Below are positions 21,961 through 32,901 of a DNA stretch of 64,000 nucleotides, piece by piece; positions within the stretch are counted from its first letter, which is position 1, and each line of letters begins with the position of its first letter. Below the pieces are notes generated by a model that saw only the letters and a program-made list of their open reading frames with translations, did not search any database and was not told where the DNA came from. This stretch comes from Sthenelais limicola (lineage: Eukaryota; Annelida; Polychaeta; Phyllodocida; Sigalionidae): positions 142,345,951 to 142,409,950 of the forward strand of contig OW804096.1 of the NCBI GenBank assembly GCA_942159475.1, given 5' to 3'. Position numbers and translations under genes: made by a program.

Positions 21961-22080
21961 CCTACACCCCCCCCCCACCACCTGATTGATCTACGCTTGG
22001 TATCCTTTTCTCTCGCCTCCAGCATGAGTAGTGGACCTCATTCAGTACCTCTGCTGGCTGAGACCTGGAGTTGGCAGCAA

Positions 22081-22155
22081 GTGGTGGTGGTGGTGGCGGT
22101 GGTGGCGGCGGTGGTGGTGGTGGTGGTGGTGGTGGCAGTGGTGGTGCAGTGGTGG
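22081..22155 (+). repeat. GGT/GGC microsatellite
   Basis: (GTGGTG)n with GGC interruptions. The opposite strand gives poly-Pro, poly-His or poly-Thr frames. Confidence 0.96.
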
Positions 22156-22449
22156 CATGTATTGATTGGGACCAATAGATGCTGTCGACCAGCACTGGGG
22201 CTGCTTGCTTAACTTAGCCAGCCCTCCCCAACCCCTCCTGCACCACCTCCTCCTCCTCCTTTTCCTCCTTCTTCTCATCTTATGTCAACACCAACTGGAG
22301 TCAACCATTATTTCTTTTTCCTGGCATGTCATCTCTGCTCGCTACTCTTTACTGGAATCATCCTGAATAAGATATTTTACATTCATTATAGGCAATGGAA
22401 TGTTGTTATGTTTGCTCTGGGATCTTTCCCGTTTGATGAGCACTGGTGA

Positions 22450-22790
22450 TTGGTCTCTCTCTTACTCTCCCTTTCTCTGGTCTCTCTCTTTCTTCTCTCC
22501 CTCTCTCTCTCTGTCTCTGTATCTGTCTCCCCAACATCTCTCTCCCATTCACTCTCTCCCACTATATTTCTGTCTGTGTCTCTATTTTTTGTTGTCTTTC
22601 TTTGCCTTTTCTCTAGTTCTGTCGTCCCCCTCTTTTCTTTCCCTTTTCGTCCCTCTCCCCTCTCGCTTCCTCTCCCTGTCTTTCGTTACCCCTATCTCTC
22701 GGCTTCTCAGCTATATACCTCCTGTCCCCTACTATACAACCACCACCTCCCCACCCCTCCTCCTCCCCCCTATCTAGCCTGGAGATACTG
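22450..22790 (+). repeat. CT-rich tract
   Basis: Less pure than the tracts further left: CTCTCTC, CCCTCTC and TTTCTT blocks with scattered purines. Confidence 0.85.
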
Positions 22791-22896
22791 GTAGCCATAA
22801 TCTGGCTTAACCCCGCCTTAAACCCATATATTAATCCCTCCCCCGCATCATATTGGTAATGGCTCTTGCTTAAAAGTCCAATAAATTTCTGACATA

Positions 22897-22981
22897 GCTG
22901 CCTGTGAGCGCGGCCAAGCAGTGGCAGTGTTCTCCTCGCCTAAGTGGATTACCGTCCTTGATCTATGTCCCACAACGCTTA
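22897..22981 (+). pseudogene. Possible coding exon split by element D
   Basis: After an acceptor-like TTTCTGACATAG (ends 22896) the plus strand is open through AACERGQAVAVF and PKWITVLDLCPTTL up to the D insertion. Removing D and one copy of its TTA duplication keeps the frame open into RELCLEECPPCQHC (from 23847). The short cysteine pattern resembles an extracellular module, but I cannot assign a family. If it was coding, D has broken it. Chance remains likely. Confidence 0.18.
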
Positions 22982-23097
22982 AGCCTGGGTGCCACTGCCA
23001 CGCTACTTCTCACGCTTCTACTCGCGTTTCTTTGGTCCCGCTACTTTTAGAAGAGGGAGCAAGTAGCCGCTTCAATTCAAACATGTTTGTCTGGTCC

Positions 23098-23462
23098 TGG
23101 GTATGACCATAAAGTGCCTGTCTGTCTCTTTTCTCTGTCTCTCTCTCCCTTCTTCTCTATCTCTATTTCCTGGGTATGAACATAAAGTGCCTGTCTGTCT
23201 CTTTTCTCTGTCTCTCTCTCCCTTGTTCTCTATCTCTATTTCCTGGGTATGACCATAAAGTGCCTTTCTGTCTCTTTTCTCTGTCTCTCTCTCCCTTGTT
23301 CTCTATCTCTATTTCCTGGATATGACCATAAAGTGCCTGTCTGTCCCTTTTTTCTGTCTCTCTCTCCCTTCTTCTCTATCTCTATTTCCTGGGTATGACC
23401 ATAAAGTGCCTTTCTGTCTCTTTTCTCTGTCTCTCTCCCTTCTTTTCTATCTCTATTTCCTG
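23098..23462 (+). repeat. 73-bp minisatellite x 5 inside element D
   Basis: Each unit runs TGGGTATGACCATAAAGTGC, then a CT-rich block ending CTATCTCTATTTCC. Confidence 0.96.
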
Positions 23463-23735
23463 GGTAAGATCATAAACTGCCTCCCTCTCAGCTCTCCTGC
23501 CCTTGATATAACCATATTAAATGTGTTGATAAGAGCGTAAAGCAACCAATCTCACTCACTCACTCCCTCTCAGCTCTCCCGCCCTTGATATAACCATATT
23601 AAATGTGTTGATAAGGGCGTAAAGCAACCAATCTCACTCACTCACTCCCTCTCAGCTCTCCCGCCCTTGATATAACCATATTAAATGTGTTGATAAGGGC
23701 GTAAAGCAACCAATCTCACTCACTCACTCACTCAT
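23463..23735 (+). repeat. 80-bp minisatellite x 3 inside element D
   Basis: Units contain CCCTCTCAGCTCTCC, CCCTTGATATAACC, TGTGTTGATAAGGGCGTAAA and (ACTC)n. The same unit makes the large array at 41480-42715. Confidence 0.96.
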
Positions 23736-23849
23736 TCAAAAATGTTTGATTTGAAGCGGCTACTTCCCGTTACTTCTAAAGTAGCGGGACCAAAGAAACG
23801 GGAGTAGTAGCGGGAGAAGTAGTGTGACAGTGGAACCCAGGCTTTAGAG

Positions 23850-24299
23850 AGCTATGCCTTGAAGAGTGTCCACCGTGCCAACACTGTTCACTTCGCACTA
23901 TCATACCATCTCACATATTATCCCATCTCATCATCATTTTACATTTATCAAGTATAAATATCTTTCGCCTCTCAAGATAGAAGCGGTTATCAATATAGAA
24001 GTGCATCAAAGTAACATACATCATTTCAATATTCATCAATTTCTTATCAAAAAGATTGTTTAGATGATATATCAAAGCTTCAATGTACTTATCTATAAGA
24101 GTTTTGATCTTGTAGTTTAAATAGATTGGTTATGGTATGCATGAAAGACGCTCAAATGAATGATGCGTCTACCTGTAAGTAATTAAATAGAAATGTTTAA
24201 AAATGGGAAGAAAAAGAAGGAACGTTCACATTTTCCCAAAACACTGCCAAAGCATAAAAGTGGCTTTGCCTAAAAAAACAAAAACCCAGGACTCGGAAA
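23850..24299. other. Unique AT-rich sequence
   Basis: No repeat family or gene recognised. Confidence 0.35.
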
Positions 24300-24720
24300 A
24301 TTGCCTCCCCTCCTCCCTCCCTCTCCCTGTCTCCCTCCTCCCTCTCTCTCTCTGTCTTTCTCCTCTCTTCCTCTCTCTGTCTCTCTCTCCTCTCTCCATC
24401 TCTCTGTCTCCCTCTCTCTGTCTCTCTGTCTCTCTCCTCTCTCCCTCTCTCTGTCTCTCTCCCTCTCTGTCGCTCTCCTCTCTCCCTCTCCCTGTCTCCC
24501 TCCTCTCTCCCTCTCTCTGTCCCTCTCCTGTCTCCCTCTCTCTGTCTCCCTCTCTCTGTCTCCCTCTCTCTGTCTCTCTCCTCTCTTCCTCTCTCTCTCT
24601 CTGTCGCTCTCCTCTTGCTCCCTTTCTCTCAATGTTCCCCTTCCCCATCTCTCATTCTCCTCCCTTCTCCATCTCTCTCTCTTCTCTGTCTCATATCTCT
24701 ACCTGGCTTGTTCCCCTTCC
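24300..24720 (+). repeat. CT-rich tract (CTCTCTGTCTC type)
   Basis: CT repeat with regular TGTC interruptions, giving opposed Ser/Leu-rich and Arg/Glu-rich frames that are not genes. Confidence 0.95.
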
Positions 24721-24845
24721 ACAATCTACCATTACACTTTCACAACCTCCCCCAGTTCCCCTCCATTGAATTGAATTGAGAAATACTTGTATTTATCATA
24801 AACAGTTACATGAGTATGTCGAGATGACCATTCATAACCCCTCCT

Positions 24846-25080
24846 GGGTCAAGTCTTCGGAAAATGTACAATTGGCCTTCACCAATCCTCTCAAATAACC
24901 CAAATTTAAGACGAAAATCAGGTTCAAAATACAATTCATCATAACCAGACAGATTTATTGAATGAATACAATACAGAATATACTCAGATATACCTAGTAT
25001 TTATCATTTTTCACTCTAATTTAGCAGAATTTGATAGATGTGTAGAACTGTAGATTGTACATTTTCTGAAAATTTGACCC
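24846..25080 (-). mobile_element. MITE-A copy (A3)
   Basis: A3 interior (AACCAGACAGATTTATTGAA). Left tip GGGTCAAGTCTTCGG. No exact duplication (TCCT/ATCT). Confidence 0.9.
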
Positions 25081-25314
25081 ATCTCCTCCCCTCCCACCTC
25101 CCCGACCCAGCTCCCCTGTCCATTGCCTTTAAGAGAGGATCGGGAATAGTGGATGTGGTCTTGTTGATCTATGTAGAGCGGGGAGGAGGAATTGATATTT
25201 GGTTGAGCTAGGTTTTCAGTAGCAGTTCAATTGCCAACCTCCTGCCCGCCTCCCACGAGGATTGTCAATGCCTGCAGATGTCAACAACAGCAGCCTGTGT
25301 GAGCTAGAGCGAGC

Positions 25315-26241
25315 TACTCTTCTACAGTCCTTCCCATGTAACTTGATGCAATGGGTTAGTGGGAGAGTACTCTTCTACAGTCCTTCCCATGTAACTTGAT
25401 CCAATGGGTTAGTGGGAGAGGTGGATGTACTACAGTCCTTCCCATGTAACTTGATCCAATGGGTTAGTGGGAGAGGTGGATGTACTACAGTCCTTCCCAT
25501 GTAACTTGATACAATGGGTTAGTGGGTGGATGTACTACAGTCCTTCCCATGTAACTTGATCCAATGGGTTGGTGGGAGAGGTGGATGTACTACAGTCCTT
25601 CCCATGTAACTTGATCCAATGGGTTAGTGGGAGAGGTGGATGTACTACAGTCCTTCCCATGTAACTTGATACAATGGGTTAGTGGGTGGATGTACTACAG
25701 TCCTTCCCATGTAACTTGATCCAATGGTTTAGTGGGAGAGGTGGATGTACTACAGTCCTTCCCATGTAACTTGATCCAATGGTTTAGTGGGAGAGGTGGA
25801 TGTACTACAGTCCTTCCCATGTAACTTGATCCAATGGGTTAGTGGGAGAGGTGGATGTACTACAGTCCTTCCCATGTAACTTGATCCAATGGGTTAGTGG
25901 GAGAGGTGGATGTACTACAGTCCTTCCCATGTAACTTGATCCAATGGGTTAGTGGGAGAGGTGGATGTACTACAGTCCTTCCCATGTAACTTGATACAAT
26001 GGGTTAGTGGGAGAGGTGGATGTACTACAGTCCTTCCCATGTAACTTGATCCAATGGGTTAGTGGGAGAGGTGGATGTACTACAGTCCTTCCCATGTAAC
26101 TTGATCCAATGGGTTGGTGGGAGAGGTGGATGTACTACAGTCCTTCCCATGTAACTTGATGCAATGGGTTAGTGGGAGAGGTGGATGTACTACAGTCCTT
26201 CCCATGTAACTTGATACAATGGGTTAGTGGGAGAGGTGGAT
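25315..26241 (+). repeat. 55-bp minisatellite, 17 units
   Basis: Unit: TACTACAGTCCTTCCCATGT, AACTTGATCCAATGGGTTAG, TGGGAGAGGTGGATG. Two units are 47 bp (missing GAGAGGTG), and the first two units differ more. High identity suggests recent expansion. The array abuts an inverted element-D unit. Confidence 0.97.
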
Positions 26242-26425
26242 ATATTAGTGAATGAGATTGGTTGCTTTACGCCCTTATCAACCCATTTAAGATGGTTATA
26301 TCAAGGGCGGGAGAGCTGAGAGGGGGCAGTTTATGATCATACCCAGGAAATTGAGATAGAGAAGAAGGGAGAGAGAGACAGAGAAAAGAGACAGAAAGGC
26401 ACTTTATGGTCGTACCCAAGTCCAA
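26242..26425 (-). repeat. Inverted orphan units of the element-D minisatellite
   Basis: One 80-bp-type unit (TTTACGCCCTTATCAACCCA, GGGCGGGAGAGCTGAG) followed by one 73-bp-type unit, both in reverse orientation. Confidence 0.88.
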
Positions 26426-26517
26426 AGGTGGATATATTATTATTGTATCCACTGTTGCAAGTTGATGCTATTTGTTGTACTGCAATCAGTATTTTTGAAA
26501 ACTTCCAGACATATAGA

Positions 26518-26678
26518 TAGAACCTACTGAGAATGTGGTACAAGGGACACTATTGCACTGTCTGAGTTGTTTGTTTTTTTGTGGTCCACAAGCCAATAGG
26601 CGAGCAGGTTACAAAAAGACCCAAAGATCTTGGACAGTGCAATAGTGTCTTGAGTACCACATTTGGTTTTAGGTTCTA
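26518..26678 (+). mobile_element. Family H, short copy
   Basis: Inverted ends TAGAACCTACTGAGAATGTG and CACATTTGGTTTTAGGTTCTA, with inner inverted pair ACTATTGCACTGTC / GACAGTGCAATAGTG. Its homologue is at 2117-2607. Confidence 0.8.
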
Positions 26679-26818
26679 TATTTACTCCCGTGTTGCTATG
26701 TACAAGTATATAGCCCCCAAATCCATACAGATGGATAATTTTAGACTTACTATTGTGTGAATTAGTTGCCATCTGTGATGGCTAAATATCTTTAAAATCT
26801 TAAAATAATTCCATTTTA

Positions 26819-26967
26819 GTTCAACTCATAACCAGACAGATTTATTGAATGAATACAACACAGAATACACTCAGATATACCTAGTATTTATCAATCTTCA
26901 GTCTAATTTAGCAGAATTTAATAGATGTGTAGAACTGTAGATTGTGCATTTTCTAAAAATCTGACCC
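26819..26967 (-). mobile_element. MITE-A, half copy (A3)
   Basis: Only the right part remains, from TTCAACTCATAACCAGACAG to AAATCTGACCC. Confidence 0.88.
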
Positions 26968-27089
26968 TTATATTGGCAATAAAGCCTTATCGACCAATCA
27001 ATCAATCAAACAAACACTATCATTGGACTTGTAGGAGCTCAGGGGATAGAACTAAAATATTTAACTACCAACATATAATGTCAGTGTAT

Positions 27090-27324
27090 GTGTCAGATTT
27101 TCAGAAAATGTACAATTCAACTTCACCAACTCCTCAAATAACCCAAATTTCAGACGAAAATTAACTTCAAAATACAGTTCAACCTAACCAAACAGATTGC
27201 TAGAATCAATGCAATGCCGAATATACTCGAATTTACCTTGTATTGACCAAATTGCAGCCTAATTTAGCAGAATTTAGCAAATGTGTAGAGCTGCCAATTG
27301 TACATTTTCTAAAAAATCTGACCT
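27090..27324 (-). mobile_element. MITE-A copy (A1), TSD GTAT
   Basis: Full A1 copy with exact GTAT flanks (27086-27089, 27325-27328). First tip bases are mutated (GTGTCAG, right tip ACC). Confidence 0.92.
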
Positions 27325-27514
27325 GTATGAGGAACCAGAATATTTAAAATATTTTATATCCATAATCAATGCTGAGGAAGTATTGGCCTCATGGTGTCTT
27401 TGTGTACATTATTGGGGCAATGGCAGTAATATAACCCCCCAGGTGTTGGTATCACACCTTAGCAACAAGTGCACCTGTCTGCAGTATTAAAGAGTGAAAA
27501 GTAAGGTTGTAGGT

Positions 27515-27749
27515 AGGTCAGATTTTCAGAAAATGTACAATTGGCAGCTGTGCCCATTTAGTAAATTCTGCTAAATTCTGCTGCAATGTGGCCAATACTA
27601 GGTAAATTCGAGTATATTTGGCATTGCATTGATTCTAGCAATCTGTTTGGTTAGGTTGAACTGTATTTTGAACTTTATTTTTGTCTGAAATTTGGGTTAT
27701 TTCAGAGAATTGGTGAAGGTGAATTATACATTTTCTGGCGAGTTCACCC
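27515..27749 (+). mobile_element. MITE-A copy (A1), one-sided variant tip, TSD AGGT
   Basis: Exact AGGT flanks (27511-27514, 27750-27753). Right tip is the variant CTGGCGAGTTCACCC. Confidence 0.95.
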
Positions 27750-27933
27750 AGGTATAGCCACACTGGGTGGACAATTACTAGTAAAGAATTTAAATATACT
27801 CCATAATTTCCCAATTTGCTCCTGCTTTCCCCCACCCCCTGGCACAAATATTTCAGTATTTTTGCCATGTCCCCTTTCATCCCTAGATTCATAAAATAGA
27901 CGTCTATCAAATCTATCAAGTTCTATTAATTAG

Positions 27934-28085
27934 AGTTAGTATATCTGGGTGTATTCTGTATTGTATTCATTCAATAAATCTGTCTGGTTATGTTGAACTG
28001 TATTTGAACCTGATTTCCGTCTTAAATGTGGGTTATTTGAGAGGATTGGTGAAGGTGAATTATACATTTTCTGAAGATCTGACCC
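27934..28085 (+). mobile_element. MITE-A, half copy (A3)
   Basis: Right part only, from TAGTATATCTGGGTGTATTC to GATCTGACCC. Confidence 0.88.
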
Positions 28086-28223
28086 ATTAGTTCTGTCCAC
28101 CTTATAATGCTCCTCTTCTATTTTGATTTCGCCACCTTGCAAACGCCCCAGCTTGCTTGGCAAGGGGGAAATTACAGACTGAATGCAAGTGTAGATAGGA
28201 GATGATCACCAAGTGCCACATAT

Positions 28224-28458
28224 GGGTCAGATTTTCAGAAAATGTACAATTCGCCTTCACCAATCCTCTCAATTAACCCACATTTAAGACAAAAATGAGC
28301 TTCAAAATGCAGTTTAACATAACAGAACTGATACTTTAAATCAATACGATGCCAAATATATTTGGCTATACCCGGTATTAATCATTTTTCAGCCAAATTT
28401 AGCAGAATTGCCTTATTGTGTAGAGCTGGCAATTGTACATTTTCTGAAAATCTGACCC
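28224..28458 (-). mobile_element. MITE-A copy (A2)
   Basis: Full A2 copy. Its interior (CTTTAAATCAATACGATGCC, TTTGGCTATACCCGGTATTA) is very close to 59716-59950, so the two are close relatives. Confidence 0.94.
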
Positions 28459-28481
28459 AAGTGTGGATAGGAGAAATAGAT

Positions 28482-28806
28482 GGAACGTAGCAAGGGGGAA
28501 GTCTGTACACTTGTTATTGACCGAGGGAGTGCGGGAAGTTAGAGGGCGTTAGCCCGAGATCTTCTGTGGTCCCGAGGTCACTAACAAGTGTACAGACTTC
28601 CCCCGAGCTTTGTTCCATATTTATTACACCCCATTAATGAATAAAAAATATAAATAATTAAAAATAAAAGAAGTAATTTACTTTTGGGCGGACCTACTTG
28701 TTGTATGTCCCCAGGGTGACATAACTCACATGTTATGCACCACTTTGACCAAGTGTGACATACAATGCTGAAGGTATAGGAAGCAACAGCACAGGGGTGT
28801 AATAAG
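28482..28806 (-). mobile_element. Helentron-like element 1 (hairpin plus inverted TTATTACACCCC)
   Basis: A hairpin with ~47-nt arms (28482-28528 and 28570-28616, core GGGGGAAGTCTGTACACTTG) is followed at once by TTATTACACCCC (28621-28632). That motif is inverted as GGGGTGTAATAA at 28794-28805. Short inverted repeats with a hairpin outside only one of them is the layout described for Helitron2/Helentron non-autonomous elements. The ~160-bp interior has no domain. Confidence 0.55.
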
Positions 28807-28930
28807 ATGTGTCGTCTTGTCAGGCCTGCCCTCTCATTACCACCCCGCGCGCTGGTTAAATGATTGACAAGCGGCGGATCAATGGGTTTCCCTGCCTCTA
28901 ATAGCAGTCGCATGATTGCATTCTATCTAT

Positions 28931-29165
28931 GGGTCAGATTTTCAGAAAATGTACAATTCACCTTCACCAATCCTCTAAAATAATCCACATTTAAGACAAA
29001 AATGAGCTTCAAAATGCAGCTTAACATAGCAAAACAGATACAATAAATCAACGCGACACCAAATATACTCAGATATACCTGGTATTCATTATTTTCCAGC
29101 CTAATTTAGCAAAATTCACTAAATGTGTAGAGCTGCCAATTGTACATTTTCTGAAAATCTGACCC
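28931..29165 (-). mobile_element. MITE-A copy (A2)
   Basis: Full A2 copy with standard tips. Flanks CTAT/ATAT differ by one base. Confidence 0.94.
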
Positions 29166-29248
29166 ATATATTACTGCTGCAGCAATGTGGCGACAGCCAT
29201 GGCTTTCTATCTACCGTAATCGCTATAATAAGCGACTGACCTGGTATC

Positions 29249-29618
29249 TGTGATGTGTTTCAGGAATATGAGTCACAAGTCGCAAAATTGATATCTTTCA
29301 AAGTCATTTATTTATAAGATTTATTTGTAGGAATGTTATGATTTCTGGGGGCTTAGCACTTTAAGGACAGTGTATTGAATATATCCTTGCGTTTTGAAGG
29401 TCATTATTTGGAGTATATTTAATTACTGAACTAATAATTGTCCACCCAAAAATATTGCAAACGTTTTTTTTAAATATAAAGATTAAACATTAAATATAGA
29501 ATTATGTCCTTAAAGTTTACTATCATTAGAATCGCCTTGATCTCATCTTTTCAAATATGATGATATCTCAAAATCCATTTTTTGCGACTTTTGACTCATT
29601 TTCCTGAAATACATCACA
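29249..29618 (+). mobile_element. MITE family C, full copy
   Basis: Ends TGTGATGTGTTTCAGG and CCTGAAATACATCACA are inverted for about 45 bp, with the typical interior (TACTGAACTAATAATTGTCC). Confidence 0.88.
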
Positions 29619-29781
29619 TATTATAGTTCGATTTAATTTAATTAACTCTAAAGCCTCCAAGTTTTATATATCTTTATAACTAACGTGGAAGCTGCCCACA
29701 TCCATGCCAGGCTCAGCAAAGTAGTGCTTAAATAGTGATTACGTTTGATCATGTGTAAGGCATATAATATGATACTTGACC

Positions 29782-29899
29782 CTGATCTTGGCCCATCAGA
29801 AAATGGGCCGAACCCTGAAGGGGTGAGTTCCCGTTTTCTGATGATATTGAGATCAGTTTGAACCCAAACAGAGTGCCATTTGCTATTTATTACACACTG
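29782..29899 (-). mobile_element. Helentron-like hairpin terminus
   Basis: CTGATCTTGGCCCATCAGAA folds back on TTTTCTGATGATATTGAGAT (hairpin 29782-29856). About 30 bp later comes TTTATTACACACTG (29886-29899), nearly the same terminal motif as at 28621 and 55088. The other end was not found. Confidence 0.4.
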
Positions 29900-30027
29900 T
29901 ATTTGAATGTTAAAAAGTAGATTTAACTTGTTTAGCCTAAAGTTTAGCTTGTTCGATTCAACGCAATTCGTAGGCCTAAGTTAGGCGGCTTGAGGCCTAA
30001 GTTAGGCGGCTTGAGACTGACTGCTTA

Positions 30028-30374
30028 GGCCCAAAAAAAATAGGTGATTCCGATTTATCTGGCTGAAAACTAGGTAGGGGGGTGGTAACTTCTTTTTTTT
30101 TTAATTTATTTTTTTGGAAACCACCTCCCAGGAACTGAAAAAAATGTCTATTTCATAACAATAGTTGTTTTAAACATGGGAAATGTGCTTTTTGACAGTT
30201 CTGGGTTAGGAAAACCCGTTTTCCTGCTTTCATAAGCTTTTTTTGTCAAAAAATCCCCCAAAAGTAAGATATGATTTTAAAAAATTAGGTATGGTTAAAA
30301 AAAGTTAGGTAGGGTAAGGGTTTTCTAGGTAGGGGGGGGGGGGGTAAATCGGAAACACACCTATTTTTTTGGCC
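30028..30374 (+). mobile_element. MITE family E, copy 2, TSD TTA
   Basis: GGCCCAAAAAAAATAGGTG is inverted at the right end (CACCTATTTTTTTGGCC). Exact TTA flanks at 30025-30027 and 30375-30377. Includes a 12-G run. Same family as 10320-10676. Confidence 0.9.
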
Positions 30375-30579
30375 TTATTTTGGCATTTACGGTATATTGT
30401 TTCTGGGTGTGGAGGGAGATCTATTCAGCTTCCCCAGTGCGAGGAAGCCTATCTGCGCTATCTCAACTTCAATGATTGTATTTGCACAGAGATTGATTTG
30501 ATTCTCATGTGGAGAAAATGTACAGTCGATTCGTAAAGGGTAAATGAGTCTGAAACACCAGTTCTTTCCTGTTTCACAT

Positions 30580-30821
30580 GGGTTGGATTTTCAGAAAATG
30601 TACAATTGGCAGCTGTACCGGTACACATTTAGTAGATTCTGCTAAATTAGACTGCAATTTAGTCAATACTAGGTAAATTCGAGTATATTCGGCATTGCAT
30701 TGATTCTAGCAATCTGTTTGGTTAGGTTGAACTGTATTTTGAACTTTAGTTTCGACCTGAAATTTGGGTTATTTGAGAGGATTGGTGAAGGCCAATTGTA
30801 CATTTTCTGAAAATCTGACCC
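30580..30821 (+). mobile_element. MITE-A copy (A1)
   Basis: Full A1 copy, left tip GGGTTGGATTTTCAG, with a six-base CCGGTA insertion after AGCTGTA. Confidence 0.94.
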
Positions 30822-31138
30822 ATGAGTTGGTCCAAGCCTTTACGGTTACCGGGTTAAAAAATAAAAGTTTGAATACTTCCAAATGAATATAAGAACTGAA
30901 CTTTCTGAGGTTTACAAATAGCTGGCACTTTAATTTTTCTTCAATGTGACTACATTAAGTAATTTTATTTTTACAGGGAAATAGATGGAGAAAATGGATG
31001 AAACTGTGAATTAAGATACCTTTTTCTAGATATAAATTGGTTAGACTATTATTATATTCAGCACTATATTTGAGAGATTCTAGTGACATGATTAGTATGT
31101 TTCTGACAAATATCTGTTGTTTTTCTTTGGAGCTTTAT

Positions 31139-31195
31139 ATTGTCAGTATTATTTGAGAGGATTGGTGAAGACCAATTGTACATTTTCCCGAAGAA
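31139..31195 (+). mobile_element. MITE-A end fragment
   Basis: Only TATTTGAGAGGATTGGTGAA through AATTGTACATTTTCC remains. Confidence 0.75.
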
Positions 31196-31198
31196 TTT

Positions 31199-31312
31199 TC
31201 CGAAGAGCTGATACAGAGTCCCTTCAATCTGAGGGAAAGCCTCAGACCGCAAAATGCCGCTATAATCCTATTAGGACGCCTACTCCAGGGCCGGGAAAGC
31301 CATTAGTGCAGT
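31199..31312 (-). repeat. Dispersed repeat G, inverted copy
   Basis: Reverse strand reads TTTGCGGTCTGAGGCTTTCC and GCGGCATTTTGCGG, homologous to 1347-1515 without the 30-bp duplication. Confidence 0.5.
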
Positions 31313-31438
31313 AGGCGTCCAATCACTGACATAACATTCTTGTCTGATCTGACAGGCCGTGTGAGCCTAGAATGAAAAAGCAGAGAATCATTTTTTACCC
31401 GAGTCAATGTCCACTTTCCGTATACTACTGGTACACTA

Positions 31439-31674
31439 TGAGTGAAATCGCCAGAAAAATGTACAATTCACCTTCACCAATCCTCTCAAATAACCCAAAT
31501 TTAAAACAAAAATCAGGTTCAAATGCAGTTCAACATAACCAAACAGATTGTTTGAATCAAGGCAATACTAAATATACTCAGATATACCTAGTGTTGACGA
31601 TTTCTCAGTCTAATTTCGCAGAATTTTACCAAATTTGTTGTTCTGCCAATTGTACATTTCCGAAAATCTGACCC
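31439..31674 (-). mobile_element. MITE-A copy (A4), variant left tip
   Basis: Left tip GAGTGAAATCGCCAG, right tip CCGAAAATCTGACCC. A4 interior (AGATTGTTTGAATCAAGGCA). Confidence 0.92.
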
Positions 31675-31679
31675 TGATA

Positions 31680-32224
31680 TGAGACATAAAGGTGAACAAA
31701 CTGGTTAATAGATTAAAGCGTTCATATACAGACAAAAATTGTTCGCGGAGGGTGTAATCCATTTATTGTATTATTTATATACGAGCTAAGAATGAGGTGT
31801 AAAGTCATTTTATTCACCTTTAAAATCAAAATGGTGGATGACAAGGAAAAAAAGCTATGGAGAAGATCATTATACGGGGATATTGAGGAATTAATTACAA
31901 TCCATAAATAATATGGTATATTTTCTCTGTCATCCCTTACTCTCGCCGTATGATTATTGTTTTATTTTCTTCTATTCGTTATTATATTATTCTGTTGCTC
32001 CTTCTTATATATTGTCATGTTCTTAGAATTGTACGAGCCAAGATGGCAGGCAAGTGAATAAAGTGCTTTGCAAAAACAAAAAAAAGAGACCTCAGTAGCA
32101 ATTACAATCCGAGCACTACTCAAAATACAACCTGGTGTCATGGGAAGTAAAGAAAGGACAGGATTATTATTTGTGAAACAAAGTTCATTTTGAATGTTAT
32201 AAGTTTTAAAGAACTTTTACAGCA
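31680..32224. other. Unique AT-rich sequence
   Basis: No known element end or exon recognised. A (CAAAAA)-rich stretch lies near 32072. Confidence 0.35.
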
Positions 32225-32315
32225 ATTTTCGGTCAAATGACTTTTAGATGGGTTGGAAAAGAATGAAACAAAAAGAAAATAAACATTTTTGTGACCGACG
32301 TTAACTGAGAGTGCA
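32225..32315 (+). repeat. Dispersed repeat S
   Basis: TCAAATGACTTTTAGATGGG to GTTAACTGAGAGTGCAACTG. The most complete copy of this repeat here. Confidence 0.6.
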
Positions 32316-32345
32316 ACTGATCTTTACAATTCTTTCCTGCTAAAT

Positions 32346-32567
32346 GGGTCAGATTTTCAGGAAATGTACAATTGGCAGCTGAACACATCTAAATTAGACT
32401 GAAAAATGATGAATACCGGGCATATCTGAGTATATTTGGTATCGCATTGCTGTAAAGTATCAGTTCTGTTAAGTTAAACTGAATTTTAAAGCTCATTTTT
32501 GTCTTAAATATGGGTTATTTGAGACGATTGGTGAAGGCGAATTGTACATTTTCTGAAGATCTGACCC
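32346..32567 (+). mobile_element. MITE-A copy (A2, shortened)
   Basis: Both tips present. About 15 bp missing after AGCTGAACACATCT. Flanks AAAT/ATAT. Confidence 0.92.
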
Positions 32568-32704
32568 ATATTTGCCCTACCCCTTGTGTGGGAGGAGGAC
32601 GGGTGACTTTGCTCACAATAGACATAGAGAGAGACATCCTATACTATTTTAGCTGAGTTTGATGTTTGCCAGGACTGGGGCTGATAAGGCAAGGCAATCT
32701 CCCA

Positions 32705-32745
32705 TAAACGTATTAATGTCGCGCAGTATTTATTTTCGCTATTTT
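32705..32745 (+). mobile_element. Element P fragment
   Basis: ATAAACGTATTAATGTCGCG and CAGTATTTATTTTCGC match the left end of element P (53327-53531). Confidence 0.5.
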
Positions 32746-32769
32746 CTTTAGTTTGCAATACATGGCCTG

Positions 32770-32901
32770 GTAGATTTATTAAATGAATACAATACAGAAT
32801 ACACTCAGATATACCTAGTATTTATCAAACTTTACTCTAATTTAGCAGAATTTGATAGATGTGTAGAACTGTAGATTGTGCATTTTCTAAAAATCTGACC
32901 C
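32770..32901 (-). mobile_element. MITE-A, half copy (A3)
   Basis: Right part only, TAGATTTATTAAATGAATAC to AAATCTGACC. Confidence 0.88.

Larger units (their letters stand above)
22982..23843 (+). mobile_element. Element D: long-TIR transposon filled with a minisatellite, TSD TTA
   Basis: AGCCTGGGTGCCACTGCC opens a ~107-bp left arm, inverted at 23738-23843 (ending GTGGAACCCAGGCT). The flanks are exact TTA repeats (22979-22981, 23844-23846), as expected for PIF/Harbinger-type insertion. No transposase is present. The space between the arms is almost wholly tandem repeat: five 73-bp units, then three 80-bp units. Confidence 0.88.

Noticed and set aside
21070..22212. 300-codon Arg/Ser-rich (SR-protein-like) minus-strand frame and Ala-Pro, Leu and Ser-Cys plus-strand frames
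   Set aside because: All derive from one CTCCTG repeat whose period is a multiple of three. An RRM domain or other unique sequence expected of an SR protein is absent.
24203..24769. 188-codon plus-strand frame starting MGRKRRNVHIF
   Set aside because: Only the first ~30 codons lie outside the CT repeat. The rest is repeat translation.
30400..30530. Plus-strand stretch with exon-like composition (QLPQCEEAYLRYLNFNDCIC)
   Set aside because: The good acceptor (AGCTTCCCCAG) and the donor-like GTAAAG do not combine with a known upstream phase. The other candidate acceptor lacks a pyrimidine tract.
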